DNA of 64,000 nucleotides from positions 310,001-374,000 of the forward strand of contig JADJPL010000004.1 in NCBI GenBank assembly GCA_016713275.1, read 5' to 3'. Origin of the DNA: Haliscomenobacter sp. (lineage in GTDB: Bacteria > Bacteroidota > Bacteroidia > Chitinophagales > Saprospiraceae). Under the pieces are notes generated by a model that saw nothing but the letters and a program-made list of their open reading frames with translations, did no database searches and was not told the DNA's origin. Positions 18,181-28,471 of this stretch are shown here, in pieces (the first letter of the stretch is position 1; every line of letters begins with the position of its first letter). The translations under genes and the position numbers were made by a program.

Positions 18181-18304
18181 GAATGGCTTTTTCCGGGCTA
18201 AGCTAAGAAACCCGCCATAGAATATCAAAGGCTTTGCAGGAAAAACTGACACGCCGGGGCAAACCCTTTTTCCCGTTCCTTGTTTTCATTCCAAATTCAC
18301 CGTT

Positions 18305-18964
18305 ATGCGCATCCCGACAATCACCCTGCTGTTTATCGCGTTTTCCTTTGCGCTTGCCGCACAGGAAACGCCATGGAAGCTTAAGAAGGCTTCCGACGGA
18401 ATTGAGGTTTACTACCGAAGCGTTCCGGAATCTGCGATCAACGAATTGCGGATCAAAACATCGATCCGTGCAAGTATGCCGGCCTTGCTCTCCGTCATGC
18501 GGGATTTTTCCCGCTATCCCCAATGGATTTACCAATGCACCGAAGCCAGCCGGATTGAAAAAGTCAATGAACGCGAGTTTATCTATTACGGCGTCATGGA
18601 TTTCCCCTGGCCGCTTGCCGACCGGGATTTCGTCGCCCGAAGCAAAATGACCCGGAATCCGGAAACCGGAGCAGTCCACATCGAAGTTAAAGGCGCCCCA
18701 GGTTACAAACCCCTTGTCAAGGACCGCGTCCGGATACCGGTCATGCATTACCATTGGACTCTGACGCCAGAAAACGGCGTATTGTTGGTAGACTATCAGC
18801 TCAAATCCGACCCGGGAGGATCTCTGCCTGCCTGGGCAATCAACCTGGGCCTCGATCAGGGGCCTGTGCAAACGATTAAGAACCTTCGCCAGTTAGCCAT
18901 GAAAACCTCCGGAAATTCGGCTAACCTGGCGTATATTGAAGACCGCGAAGAACACAAACCATAA
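18305..18964 (+). CDS. Exported START-domain lipid-binding protein
   Basis: A signal peptide (residues 1-19, ending ALAAQE) is followed by a START/SRPBCC-type fold of about 190 residues: WKLKKASDGIEVYYRSVPES, then MRDFSRYPQWIYQCTEASRI and YGVMDFPWPLADRDFVARSK, which are typical of bacterial START proteins. These domains bind a hydrophobic ligand in a deep cavity; the ligand here is unknown. The gene ends 5 bp before the UbiD decarboxylase gene on the same strand, so the two are probably co-transcribed. Confidence 0.88.
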   Translation: MRIPTITLLFIAFSFALAAQETPWKLKKASDGIEVYYRSVPESAINELRIKTSIRASMPALLSVMRDFSRYPQWIYQCTEASRIEKVNEREFIYYGVMDFPWPLADRDFVARSKMTRNPETGAVHIEVKGAPGYKPLVKDRVRIPVMHYHWTLTPENGVLLVDYQLKSDPGGSLPAWAINLGLDQGPVQTIKNLRQLAMKTSGNSANLAYIEDREEHKP

Positions 18965-18969
18965 CCCTC

Positions 18970-20799
18970 ATGCCCTATTCAAGCATGCACGCCTGCGTCC
19001 TCGATCTGGAACGCACCCAGCAACTGGTGCGTATCCGCGAGGAGGCCGATCCCGACCTGGAAATGGCCGAAATCCACCGTCGGGTGTACGAAGCCGGAGG
19101 CCCCGCTTTGTTGTTCGAAAACGTAAAAGGCAGCCCCTTCCCCGCTGTTTCCAACATTTATGGCACGGTGGAACGCACCCGGTTCCTGTTCCGGCATACC
19201 ATGGAGAAGGTGCAGCGGGTGATCGAACTCAAATCCGACCCGGCCAATCTGCTTCGCCGTCCTTTGCGCTATGTTTCCGCTCCGTTTACGGCGCTGAGCG
19301 CACTGCCCATGCGCAGTTGGTTCAACCCTCCGGTGCGGTATGGAAAGACCCAGATCAGCCAGCTCCCTCAAATCAAATCCTGGCCAATGGACGGCGGGGC
19401 CTTTATCACCCTTCCGCAGGTATTCACTTTGCCTCCGGGCGAACAAAACCTCATGAAATCCAACCTGGGCATGTACCGGATCCAGCTTTCCGGCAACGAC
19501 TATTTGTCCAACCAGGAAATCGGGTTGCACTATCAGCTGCACCGCGGGATCGGCGTTCATCATACCCAGTACAATCAAAGCGATATGCCTTTTCGGGCAT
19601 CCATCTTCGTGGGCGGGCCCCCGTCCCATGCCTTCTCGGCGATCATGCCGCTTCCCGAAGGCCTTTCGGAGCTGACGTTCGCCGGCATGCTGGGCGGCAG
19701 GCGTTTCCGGTACGCCCGAGCCAAGGGGCACGTGCTCTCTTCCGACGCCGATTTTGTGATCACGGGAATCATCCGCAAAGGAGAAAAAAAACCGGAAGGG
19801 CCGTTTGGCGACCATTTGGGATATTATTCCCTGATGCACGATTTCCCGGTCATGGAAGTCGAAGAGGTCTATCACCGGAAAAACGCCATTTGGCACTTCA
19901 CCGTAGTCGGGAGGCCGCCGCAGGAGGATTCGAGTTTTGGGTACCTGATCCACGAATTGGTTAAAACGCTGACGCCGGGCGAGTTCCCGGGCATCTCTGA
20001 AATCCATGCGGTAGACGCGGCGGGCGTTCACCCGCTCCTGCTCGCTATTGGCAGCGAGCGGTACATGCCTTTCCGGGAACGCCGCCCGGAAGAGATTCTC
20101 ACGCAAGCCAACCGGATTCTGGGCTCCGGGCAAACTTCGCTGGCCAAATTCCTGATCATCGCCGCAGAAGGCGATGCGCCCAACCTGCATGCGCACGAAA
20201 TGCCCGGTTTCTTTCAACATGTGCTGGAACGAATCGATTGGCGCCGGGATCTCCACTTTCAAACCCAGACAACGATCGACACGCTGGACTATTCCGGCTC
20301 GGGCTGGAATGCAGGCTCTAAAGTCGTGATGGCTTGCTGCGGTCCAAAGCTCCGGACGCTTCAAACGCAACTTCCGGATGGATTCCGGCTACCCGAAGGG
20401 TTTTCCCAGCCGGTATTCGCGGCGCCGGGGATCCTGGCGGTTACGGGGCCTGCCTTCGACGGGGAGAAGTCCTATTCCGACCCCGAAAACCTCGCCCAAA
20501 CCCTGAACGGCATCGACATGAGCGGCATTCCCCTGATCGTGCTTTGCGACGACAGCCCCTTTACGGCGGCCACCTACAACAACTTTTTGTGGGTTACCTT
20601 CACGCGGGCCAACCCATCGCACGACCTGCACGGAGTTGGCGCGTTTACCTCTTTTAAGCATTGGGGATGCCACGGGCCACTGATTATCGACTCCAGAAAA
20701 AAGCCGCACCATGCGCCCGAATTGGTACCAGACAAGAAAGCCAAAGAAAAAGCAGACCGGTTTTTCCGCCGCGGAGGCGTGCTGGAAAAGTGGGGCTAA
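18970..20799 (+). CDS. UbiD-family decarboxylase
   Basis: This 609-residue protein matches the UbiD family of prenylated-FMN-dependent (de)carboxylases along its length: LVRIREEADPDLEMAEIHRR at the start, the central MYRIQLSGND and GLHYQLHRGIGVHH, and EGPFGDHLGYY, which is the conserved prFMN/metal region. Bacteroidota members are usually assigned to aromatic acid decarboxylation in quinone biosynthesis, but the substrate cannot be read from sequence. No UbiX (prenyl-FMN synthase) lies in the window. The family is normally 480-620 residues, so the length is fine. The start could also be the methionine six codons in. Confidence 0.88.
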   Translation: MPYSSMHACVLDLERTQQLVRIREEADPDLEMAEIHRRVYEAGGPALLFENVKGSPFPAVSNIYGTVERTRFLFRHTMEKVQRVIELKSDPANLLRRPLRYVSAPFTALSALPMRSWFNPPVRYGKTQISQLPQIKSWPMDGGAFITLPQVFTLPPGEQNLMKSNLGMYRIQLSGNDYLSNQEIGLHYQLHRGIGVHHTQYNQSDMPFRASIFVGGPPSHAFSAIMPLPEGLSELTFAGMLGGRRFRYARAKGHVLSSDADFVITGIIRKGEKKPEGPFGDHLGYYSLMHDFPVMEVEEVYHRKNAIWHFTVVGRPPQEDSSFGYLIHELVKTLTPGEFPGISEIHAVDAAGVHPLLLAIGSERYMPFRERRPEEILTQANRILGSGQTSLAKFLIIAAEGDAPNLHAHEMPGFFQHVLERIDWRRDLHFQTQTTIDTLDYSGSGWNAGSKVVMACCGPKLRTLQTQLPDGFRLPEGFSQPVFAAPGILAVTGPAFDGEKSYSDPENLAQTLNGIDMSGIPLIVLCDDSPFTAATYNNFLWVTFTRANPSHDLHGVGAFTSFKHWGCHGPLIIDSRKKPHHAPELVPDKKAKEKADRFFRRGGVLEKWG

Positions 20800-20889
20800 G
20801 GGACGGGAATCGGAAATCCATTGGAAATCAGGAATATTTACCTACTTTGCGCGCGCTGGCGAATTCCCTTTCATCCTGCATGCGGAAAC

Positions 20890-21941
20890 ATGTTTGCTTC
20901 AAAAAATTACCCTGAGGGGCTAAGCGCAGAAAACCTTGATGCCTACCTGGCGAATGGCTGGTACCGGATGGGGCAAGCTATTTTTACTACCCATTTTTGT
21001 GCTTTGGAACCGATTTTTTCTCCGCAATCTGGATCCGGCTACCGCTGGAAAACTACCGCTTCAGCAAAAGCCTCACCAAAATCCTCCGCAAAAACCAGGC
21101 TCAGTTTCGCCATGAATTCCGCCCGGCCCGGCTGGATGCCGAAAAAGAAAAGCTATACCGCCTTTACCGGGAGCACTTTTCGGGTATGCTTGCCCCATCG
21201 CTGAACGACTCCCTGTTGGATGGAGAAGCGCAGAGCATTTACGATACCATGGAGTTTGCGGTGTACGATGGGACCGAGCTGATCGCCGTAAGCTTTTTTG
21301 ACCTGGGGTCGGAAAGCGTGTCGAGCATTATGGGCATTTATCATCCGGAATACCGGCAATATAGCCTGGGGCTTTATACGATGCTCATGGAGATCGTTTA
21401 TGCCCAGAAAAACAATTACCGTTTTTTTTATCCGGGCTATGTCGTTCCCGGGTTCCGCCGCTTCGACTACAAGTTGCGTATTGGCAACGTAGACTACCTG
21501 GACCTTCGGGGAAATGAATGGCTCCCTTTCCGCAACTTACCCGAGGAAGAGATTCCCATGAAGAAAATGAAAACATGCCTGGACAGCCTTTCTGCTGAAC
21601 TAAAAGCCAGGGGAATCGCCCATTTCTCCTATTATTATCCCCTCTTCGAAGCCAATTTGTTCGGTTTCTGGAGGGTTCCTTTTTTCGATTATCCGATCCT
21701 GTTGTACCTAAAAGCCATTGAATCGGAATCGGCCCATTATTTGGTGGTCTTTGATCCCAGAACCTCCCAGTACCAGCTTTTGCTTTGCTCCAACTTCGAC
21801 GAAGTCCAGTTTTTCTTTCAGGAAGCCTTTCTCTCGGACATGCCAAACGACCAGTTCTTTTTGCACCTGATCCTTATCGATGAGGTTCTCGAAACGGCTT
21901 CTGACGCCAAGGCGATCGCGGCGTTTATCGAGTCCATGTAA
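20890..21941 (+). CDS. Arginyl/leucyl-tRNA-protein transferase-like (Ate/Bpt family), frame broken
   Basis: The N-terminus (MFASKNYPEGLSAENLDAYL, NGWYRMGQAIFTTHF) and the body (YRLYREHFSG, FFYPGYVVPGFRRFDYKLRI) belong to one protein of the Ate/Bpt family, which adds an amino acid from charged tRNA to the N-terminus of proteins (N-degron pathway). The two parts lie in different frames; adding one T to the run at 20994-20998 restores THFLCFGTDFFSAIW. The GNAT-like C-terminal domain is complete. A TACTTTGC box lies about 50 bp upstream of the start. Specificity (Arg or Leu) cannot be told. Confidence 0.78.
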
Positions 21942-22037
21942 ACAACCGGGGCCGCAATCCTTCGGCAGAGGCAAAATTCCATCCAACCGTAAACTTTGCG
22001 GGGCGAAATCCGTTGACCATCCTAAAATTGCCCCTCC

Positions 22038-23435
22038 ATGAAAAAGGTCTATTTCCTTTTGGCCGCCGCCCTTGTGGCGGTAGCCTGCCAAACCTACCGC
22101 GACCTTCCTGCGCCGGCATATCAAACGTCGTGGAAGACTAAGGTTATTCCGCCAAGTCCGCAATCGCCGGGCGGGGATCCGGAAAAAGGGTGGGACTACC
22201 TGATCTATGGGGATTATATTGGTTCTGGCGTACCTTTTGCCCTTCTGGAAAAGCGGATTGCCAAAAGCCCGGACACGGTACTTCAGCGAATGGGAACCAA
22301 CGCCCAGGTTCCCTACGCGCTCAATGTGTTCCCGGCCAAAAACGGGACCCTGGTCGGAAACGGAAATTGCTTCACCTGTCACGCCAGCGCCTTCGAAGGC
22401 AAGATCATCCTGGGCTTGGGGAACTCCTTTTCCGATTATCGCCGCAACCTCAAACCGCTTGGCAAAGGCTTGCGCTTTGCGATGAAACTAGCTTACGGAA
22501 AAACTTCCCCGGAATGGGAGGCATTTGAAGATTTCGACCATTATTTCAACGCGATGGCGCCCCATATCCGGACCAACCAGCCGGGCGTCAATCCAGCCGC
22601 CCACCTGGCGGAAGCCTGCACCGCCTACCGGGACCCAACCGACCTGACCTATACTGGGGCCCCGCTGTATCCGCTTCCTTCGTATACGATAGCCACCGAT
22701 GTCCCTCCGTTGTGGAATGTGCAGAAAAAGAACGCGTTGTATTATACGGCAGTAGGACGGGGCGATTTCTCCAAGCTGCTCTTCCAGGCTTCGGTGCTGG
22801 GAATTCCGGATAGCGCGGCAGCCAGAAAGTCGGTGGAACACTTCAAGGATGTCGTCGCCTGGCTGCGCACCCTGGAGCCGCCTGCTTTCCCCTACCCTAC
22901 CGATCCTGGCCTCGCAGCCTCGGGGAAAGCCCTCTTTGAGGCGCATTGCAGTTCCTGCCACGGCGTATATGGGGCAACCGAATCGTACCCGAATAAAGTG
23001 GTTGCCCTGGACGTGATTCGCACCGATCCGTATTATGCTACTTACGCCGTCCAGGCGCCCATCGTTTCGTGGTACAACCAGAGCTGGTTTGGGACTTCGT
23101 TGCCTCAAAGCCGGTTCGAACCGGAAGCCGGTTATATCGCGCCCCCGCTGGACGGGGTCTGGGCCACCGCCCCTTACCTCCACAACGGGTCGGTGCCCAC
23201 CCTGGATGATCTGTTGAACAGCAGCCAGCGCCCCAACCGATGGGAGCGCAGCGGCGACTCCCGGGATTACGATTACGAAAAGGTGGGATGGAAATACAAA
23301 GCCAAAAACCGAAGCGGAGGCAAATGGACCTACGACACGTCCATTCCGGGATATGCCAACAGCGGCCATTATTTTGGAGACAAGCTCAGCGGAGCGGAGC
23401 GGAAAGCCCTGATCGAATACCTGAAAACCCTCTGA
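22038..23435 (+). CDS. Di-heme cytochrome c lipoprotein
   Basis: This 465-residue protein has a lipoprotein signal (LLAAALVAVAC, cysteine at 17) and two heme c sites, CFTCH (residues about 113-117) and CSSCH (about 312-316). The second cytochrome domain shows the stretch APPLDGVWATAPYLHNGSVP, also found in RoxA/RoxB-type and di-heme peroxidase-like cytochromes. It is probably tethered in the periplasm or to the outer membrane. Electron donor and substrate are unknown. The gene is convergent with ktrA, leaving a gap of 6 bp. Confidence 0.85.
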   Translation: MKKVYFLLAAALVAVACQTYRDLPAPAYQTSWKTKVIPPSPQSPGGDPEKGWDYLIYGDYIGSGVPFALLEKRIAKSPDTVLQRMGTNAQVPYALNVFPAKNGTLVGNGNCFTCHASAFEGKIILGLGNSFSDYRRNLKPLGKGLRFAMKLAYGKTSPEWEAFEDFDHYFNAMAPHIRTNQPGVNPAAHLAEACTAYRDPTDLTYTGAPLYPLPSYTIATDVPPLWNVQKKNALYYTAVGRGDFSKLLFQASVLGIPDSAAARKSVEHFKDVVAWLRTLEPPAFPYPTDPGLAASGKALFEAHCSSCHGVYGATESYPNKVVALDVIRTDPYYATYAVQAPIVSWYNQSWFGTSLPQSRFEPEAGYIAPPLDGVWATAPYLHNGSVPTLDDLLNSSQRPNRWERSGDSRDYDYEKVGWKYKAKNRSGGKWTYDTSIPGYANSGHYFGDKLSGAERKALIEYLKTL

Positions 23436-23441
23436 TTATTC

Positions 23442-24143
23442 CTACGACCATTTGCTCCCCTGATGCTTGCAAAGGTTCTGGATATCCGTATTCGCTCCGA
23501 ACACCACCAGGATATCCCCTTCTTCAAAGCGGGTATCGGGTTTGACGACGCCTTCCGCAACGTAGGCTACTTTGTTGATGCCCAGCAAGTTGCGCTTGAG
23601 TCGTTTGCGGATGACGGTCACGATATTCAGGTTGTGGTTTTTTCGCATATCTACTTCGACCACGGTTTTGCCCACGAAGGCATGCGGGAGTTCCAATTCG
23701 ACTACCGAGTGGTTGGGGTCGAGGTCGAACGTTTCAATGGCGCTGCGCAGGTTCAGTTTTTTCGCCAGGCGCTCGGCCGCGTCCTGCTCGGGGTGCAGGA
23801 TCTCGTCGATCCCCATGGCTTCGAGCACCGTTTCGTGGGTGGGAGAAATGGACCGGCTGATTACCCTCGGCACGCCCAAGGTTTTGAGATTGGCGGTCGT
23901 GAGAATCGATGCGCCTTCGTTTTCGCCGATCCCTACAATAGCCACATCGGTATCCCGAAGCGGCAAGCTCCGCAAGGCAACCAGATTGGTGGAATCCAGA
24001 CAGATCGTGTGCGTGACCTGATCTTTGATCATCTCTACCTTGTCGGGGTTTTTATCGATGGCAATGACCTCATGCCCCATTTCAGAAAGCTGCATGGACA
24101 GCGAAGCCCCAAAGTTTCCTATGCCAAAAATGATGATTTTCAT
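23442..24143 (-). CDS. ktrA: Potassium uptake regulator, RCK/TrkA family
   Basis: This 233-residue protein has a Rossmann N-terminal RCK domain (IIIFGIGNFGASLSMQLSEM, glycine-rich nucleotide loop and acidic D31 region AIDKNPDK) and a C-terminal RCK_C domain (residues about 140-225). KtrA forms the cytoplasmic nucleotide-gated ring under the KtrB channel. It lies 25 bp downstream of the transporter gene and is probably co-transcribed with it. Confidence 0.92.
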   Translation of the reverse strand: MKIIIFGIGNFGASLSMQLSEMGHEVIAIDKNPDKVEMIKDQVTHTICLDSTNLVALRSLPLRDTDVAIVGIGENEGASILTTANLKTLGVPRVISRSISPTHETVLEAMGIDEILHPEQDAAERLAKKLNLRSAIETFDLDPNHSVVELELPHAFVGKTVVEVDMRKNHNLNIVTVIRKRLKRNLLGINKVAYVAEGVVKPDTRFEEGDILVVFGANTDIQNLCKHQGSKWS

Positions 24144-24168
24144 GTTCGGTTATCTTTTTAAAAGCAGA

Positions 24169-25911
24169 TCAGTTGATCAGTACCGACTCCTGCGGATAGC
24201 GGTACGGTAAGCTCTTGGTTTGCCTGATCATGCCAATCAGCAGGTTGAGCGACCCCACCCTGCCTACGAACATAACGAAGATGAGGACAAACTTGCTAAA
24301 ATCAGACAATCCCGTGGTAATTCCCAAACTCAACCCCACCGTGCTGTAAGCGGAGAACACTTCAAAAGCAATATGCATGAAATCCAGCCCTGGCTCTACC
24401 GTAGTAATCAGTAAAATGCCAATACCAATAACGATTAAGGACAAACTGATAATAGCAAATGCCCGGTTGATGGAGTGCTGAGGCACCTCCCTGGATCCCA
24501 GCTCGACGCGATTCTTTCCGGAAGCGGTGGTGAAGATGTTCAAGGAAGCCAGGGCAAAGGTACTGGTTTTGATCCCGCCCCCGGTCGAACCCGGCGAAGC
24601 GCCGATCCACATCAACAAAATGGTAATAATCACGGTGGGCACTGCCAGTTCGGACATATTCACCGTATTGAACCCCGCCGTTCGGGGGGTAATTGACCCA
24701 AAAAGGGAGGTTACCAGCTTGCCCCACCACGAAGGATGCTCTGCCAGGGTGTGTTTTTGTTCCAGAATCAGGAACAGAACCGTTCCGGCGAGGATCAAAG
24801 CCCCCGTCGTATACAGCACGATTTTGGTGTTCAGCGTCACCAACCGTACCGTTTTATGGTATTTGGGGAGCCTGAGAACAAACCGGTTGTACCAGCTGAG
24901 CGCCTTAAAGCGGGCGTATACAAAAATATTAAATACGATATTAAAGCCGATCCCTCCGGTGACAACCAAAAAAGCGATCGCCAAATGCACGTTGTAACTG
25001 AACCGCATAGGGCCCTCGTACAACCCATTGGTCAACGTGGAAAAACCGGCGTTGCAAAAGGCGGATACCGCATGGAAAAGCGAAAAGAACAACCGATCGT
25101 CGAGGGTTTCAAAAAAACCTTCCGGCAGGTTAAAAAAAACCAGACAGGCCGCCGCCAGCTCAATTCCCAGGGTAAATACCACAATTTTTATGGACAGTTC
25201 CAGGAGCCCTCCCAAGGTTTCTGAGCTTAGAAAATCCTTGATATGAAGGTCTTCCTGGAAAGAAGAAGACCCCTTAAAGAAATAAGCAAAAAAGGTCGTC
25301 AGCGTCAGAACGCCCAATCCTCCTAATTGGATAAGCCCCAGAATGATCCAATGCCCCATCCGGGTGAAATACGTTCCTGTATCCACCACCGCCAGGCCGG
25401 TGACGCTGACAGCGCTCGTCGCAGTAAATAGGGCATCCAGCACGGAAATGCCCTGCACGGTAGCATTCGGCAGTTTCAGCAAGAGCGTTCCGGACAGAAT
25501 CAGCACCGCAAAACTGGAGGCAAAGACGAACGCAGGCGACAAGGCCCGGGTATATAAGCGGCTGATGTAGATAGTGAATTCAAAGACCAGCAACAGCAAT
25601 ACGTTCAGAAAAAAAAGAACCTCAAACTGAACGATCGCCCCAAACAGAGTGACCGGCTCCAACAGCCAGGCGATGAGAATGATCACAAAGGTAATGCTGG
25701 GAAGAACCAGGCGCAGAATATTGAGGAGGTGGCTTTTCTCGTTGGGCGAAAAGACCCGGTAGAGTTCAAACCCGGTAAAAAAATCGTACTCACGAGGTAC
25801 CCCGAAAGAACCCACCGTTGTTGTTGCGGACCTTGGTCGTATCCAAAATCATATACTAATAGGACAAAAGACGCTAAAGTGAGTAGCTTGTATATCCGGC
25901 CGATCATGGGC
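24169..25911 (-). CDS. ktrB: Potassium transporter KtrB/TrkH family (frame broken near N-terminus)
   Basis: The four selectivity-filter loops are seen as AVSVTGL, FCNAGF, PRTAGF and YSTVGL, as in the KtrB/TrkH superfamily. The first helix and linker (MIGRIYKLLTLASFVLLVYDF, DQGPQQQRWVLSGYLVSTI) lie in another frame; adding one base to the run of seven A at 25777-25783 joins them to FFTGFELYRVFSPNE and gives the usual Bacteroidota N-terminus. I take the ATG near 25911 (MPMIGRIY) as start. Working with the KtrA ring, it imports K+ across the inner membrane. Confidence 0.88.
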
Positions 25912-25956
25912 ATTTGAACTCCTCCTCTGGTTCCTGAGAAATTCAAAAACAGAGGA

Positions 25957-25964
25957 CAAAGTTA
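25957..25964 (-). promoter_or_regulatory. Promoter -7 box for ktrBA
   Basis: On the minus strand this is TAACTTTG, a perfect TAnnTTTG match about 45 bp upstream of the ktrB start. No convincing -33 TTG at the right distance was seen. Confidence 0.45.
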
Positions 25965-26022
25965 TAAACATTCCATCCAACCGGTCAAGCGTACCGGGAC
26001 TATTTTTTTCGATGCCCGTTTC

Positions 26023-27983
26023 TCAAGGCCGGAGCATGCAGGGAACCCCGTCGGGAGGAAGCACCGGCCCCCGAAGCCGCTGAAGGATCACCAGGAATTT
26101 CTCCCGGTTCATCTGGTATTGCTGGATGAGGTCGGACAATTCTTTCGGCGGAAGCGCCGTAAAGTCGCGGGAAAAGATCCGCACATAGGTATTCGACAAC
26201 TTGAGCAGGTCTTCCCGGTCCTGCTTAACCGACTCCAGAATGGCCGGCGAAACGCCCGCCGAATCGGCAGAAGTCCGCAGAAACTGGTCCAACGCCTGCA
26301 CCACTTCGTCGAAGCATTCCAGTTGAGCATAATATTCGACCGAGTAATCCCGGAATTTGCGCAGATTTTGCTCGTGGGTGGCGTTTTCAATAGCGGCAAT
26401 CCGTTCGCCTACGCGTTTGGCACAGGTTTGGCAAAGCGGGTACACTTTGGAGGCCTGGCTCAGCAGCCATTCCTTTTTTTCCTCCACCTGCATCCCGTCC
26501 TTAGGTTGGAACCCGGCGTCGAAGAGGGCATTTTCGAGGTCCAGCAGCTTATTCGCAGTAAGCGAATACGTGCTTAGCGACTCAATTTCTTTAGGCAGCT
26601 TGCCCTGAATCTCCATTTGCCGGACCCTGTCCCGGAAAAAATCAAGCAACTCGATATCCCTGTACAGGGTTTTCACATCCGCCTGTTGGGGAAGGTAATT
26701 CCCGGGGTGATTGAAGGTATTGCACCATTCTTTCCCTCCAGCAATTCAGTGCCAAACCAAAGATCCACGTCGTTCATCACATTGGAGTACAGGCGGATGT
26801 ATTTATCCCTTGTAATCGGGTCTTGCTTGCTCAATTTGACGGTTTCCTGGTTCTTCAGGTTCCGGATCTCGTAATACAGGTCAATGATACGGGAGTAGGC
26901 CAGCCAATCGGTGTATTTGGAATTCAGGCTGGACTGAAACAGATCGATCTGCTTCCGCAGTTCTACCGCCAGTTTGAGGGATTCCAGGAACTCCTTTTCC
27001 ACCTCTTTTTTGTTCGGGTTCTGGACCTTCCGGAAATCCTTGGCTTTTTTATCGATATAGGACTGGTTGTATACCATTTCGGAGTGATCGGTGTTGTACT
27101 CTGATTTGGTATTGATCACCAGGAAATATGGGGTAGAGACATTATTGACCAGTTTGCGGAGGTCGTCGGTTTTCTGCGGGTTTGCGCTTTGGAAATACTT
27201 GGAGCGCGGCGGTTTATCGATATCCCAATGAATCCGGTAAAGCGTGGCCGAAACGACCCGTTCCTCGTACAACGCGCTGAGTTCTTTGGATAGCAGCTTG
27301 ATAAAAAACTCGCTGGAGATTTTTTGCGGATCGTTGACTTGCTCCATGGACCGCAGGCCTTTGTCAATTTGCGGGATAATCTGTTCCGTCAGGGCCAGGA
27401 AAGGACCTGCCAGGGACGTTTTCAGGAGATTGGTGGCCGTTTTGCCCAGATCGACGGAGATTTCCGCCGTTTTCTTCCAGAACTCGCTGGCGGTATTGGT
27501 TTTGATCGCTTCAAATTTCACTTTGGCTACGATGTCCCCGTTTTTGAGCACCTCATCCGGAATATTTTCCAGAAACCGGCCTCCGTACTCCAGAAGCCGG
27601 GAAACCGTCGCCGGGTTGCGCATATCGTGGATCATCAGCGGCACGGTCAGCGCATTCCCTTCCCTGCACCGGATCCTTAATGGTCATGGCGAGGTACATG
27701 TACTGCGGATAATCCCCTTTTTTTCAGTCCCACTTCCTTGCGCTCCCTGCTTTGCAGCCCCTCTCCTTCGAATACCCGCTGAAGGCTTTGCCCATTGACG
27801 AGGTATAAATACGAGGAATTCAGATTAAAGTCAGAGGAAGGTAAATTGGGGGGGTCGCCCAAGATTCTACTTCAAGGCCACAATAGCATACTGGCCGAAC
27901 GCATCATAGCCGGACAGGGAGATTGCCGCAGCCAGCGCGAACCGAAGTAACCTGTTCCATGATTTCCACAAATTGCCTTTCAT
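26023..27983 (-). CDS. Unidentified exported protein, about 650 residues, with up to four frame breaks
   Basis: From an ATG at 27983 there is a signal peptide (LLRFALAAAISLSGYDAFGQ), then pieces in changing frames that read on from each other: NLPSSDFNLNSSYLYLVNGQ, then YPQYMYLAMTIKDPVQG, then a long helical part (to 26673), then a C-terminal part (to 26023) containing CQTCAKR. Breaks fall near 27867 (stop), in T-run 27718-27724, at CCC 27657-27659 and at GGGG 26688-26691, where TFPQQADVKTLY is restored by one extra base. I recognise no family. It is mostly helical and hydrophilic and probably periplasmic or surface-bound. Four breaks in one gene is more than in any neighbour, so true decay is possible. 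Confidence 0.6.
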
Positions 27984-28011
27984 GTGCCGGTCGACGTTTT
28001 TTTTTAGATGT

Positions 28012-28054
28012 TAGAGAGTAGGGAGCAGGGGAGCAGGGAGCAGGGAAACTACAG
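28012..28054. repeat. G-rich tandem word GGGAGCAGG
   Basis: The gap between the small membrane protein and the exported protein holds three near-copies of gggagcagg (AGTAGGGAGCAGGGGAGCAG, then GGAGCAGGG). The same word builds the large inverted repeat at 29456-29545 about 1.4 kb away, so they belong to one family of intergenic repeat. Confidence 0.6.
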
Positions 28055-28145
28055 CATACTTCCATTCCAGTTCCATATGTCCAAAGTCCACCTGTTGAAA
28101 ACTAAAGATATTCTGAAACAAATATTAAAAATACATTTTTCAACG

Positions 28146-28415
28146 CTATGCTTTCCCCGAAAGATCTTTTGGGAAAACAGAATAAAAAAGGCTACGGGCA
28201 ACCAGGCGGATGAGCAGAAGCCAGGGAATGCCATGCACCGCCAGGTCTGCCAGATCCCTCACCAGCATTCCTTTTGCCCCGCTGCCTACCCAGCGAAGTT
28301 TGCTTAAGATATGCGGCTCGGGGTAATATGGCGCCAGCCCGAGGGTAAGGCAAGCCAGAAGAACCAACTTCCAGTCGTTGAGGACAGCTTTCAAATTTTG
28401 TGGTTTATTCTCCAT
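28146..28415 (-). CDS. Small conserved membrane protein
   Basis: This 89-residue protein has two hydrophobic segments. MENKPQNLKAVLNDWKLVLL, CLTLGLAPYYPEPHI and LRWVGSGAKGM resemble a short Bacteroidota membrane protein family often annotated only as RND-associated or hypothetical. I chose the ATG at 28415 over that at 28424, since the protein then begins at the conserved region. Function is unknown. It is divergent from the 2-hydroxyacid dehydrogenase gene. Confidence 0.7.
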   Translation of the reverse strand: MENKPQNLKAVLNDWKLVLLACLTLGLAPYYPEPHILSKLRWVGSGAKGMLVRDLADLAVHGIPWLLLIRLVARSLFYSVFPKDLSGKA

Positions 28416-28471
28416 ACAAGGCAATTAGTTTACGCCGTACCTTGTATGGCCAAAGGAATGAAACCATAGCC

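Noticed and set aside
18979..20370. 463-codon minus-strand frame inside the UbiD gene
   Set aside because: The sense strand matches UbiD throughout; no start signal or domain in the antisense frame.
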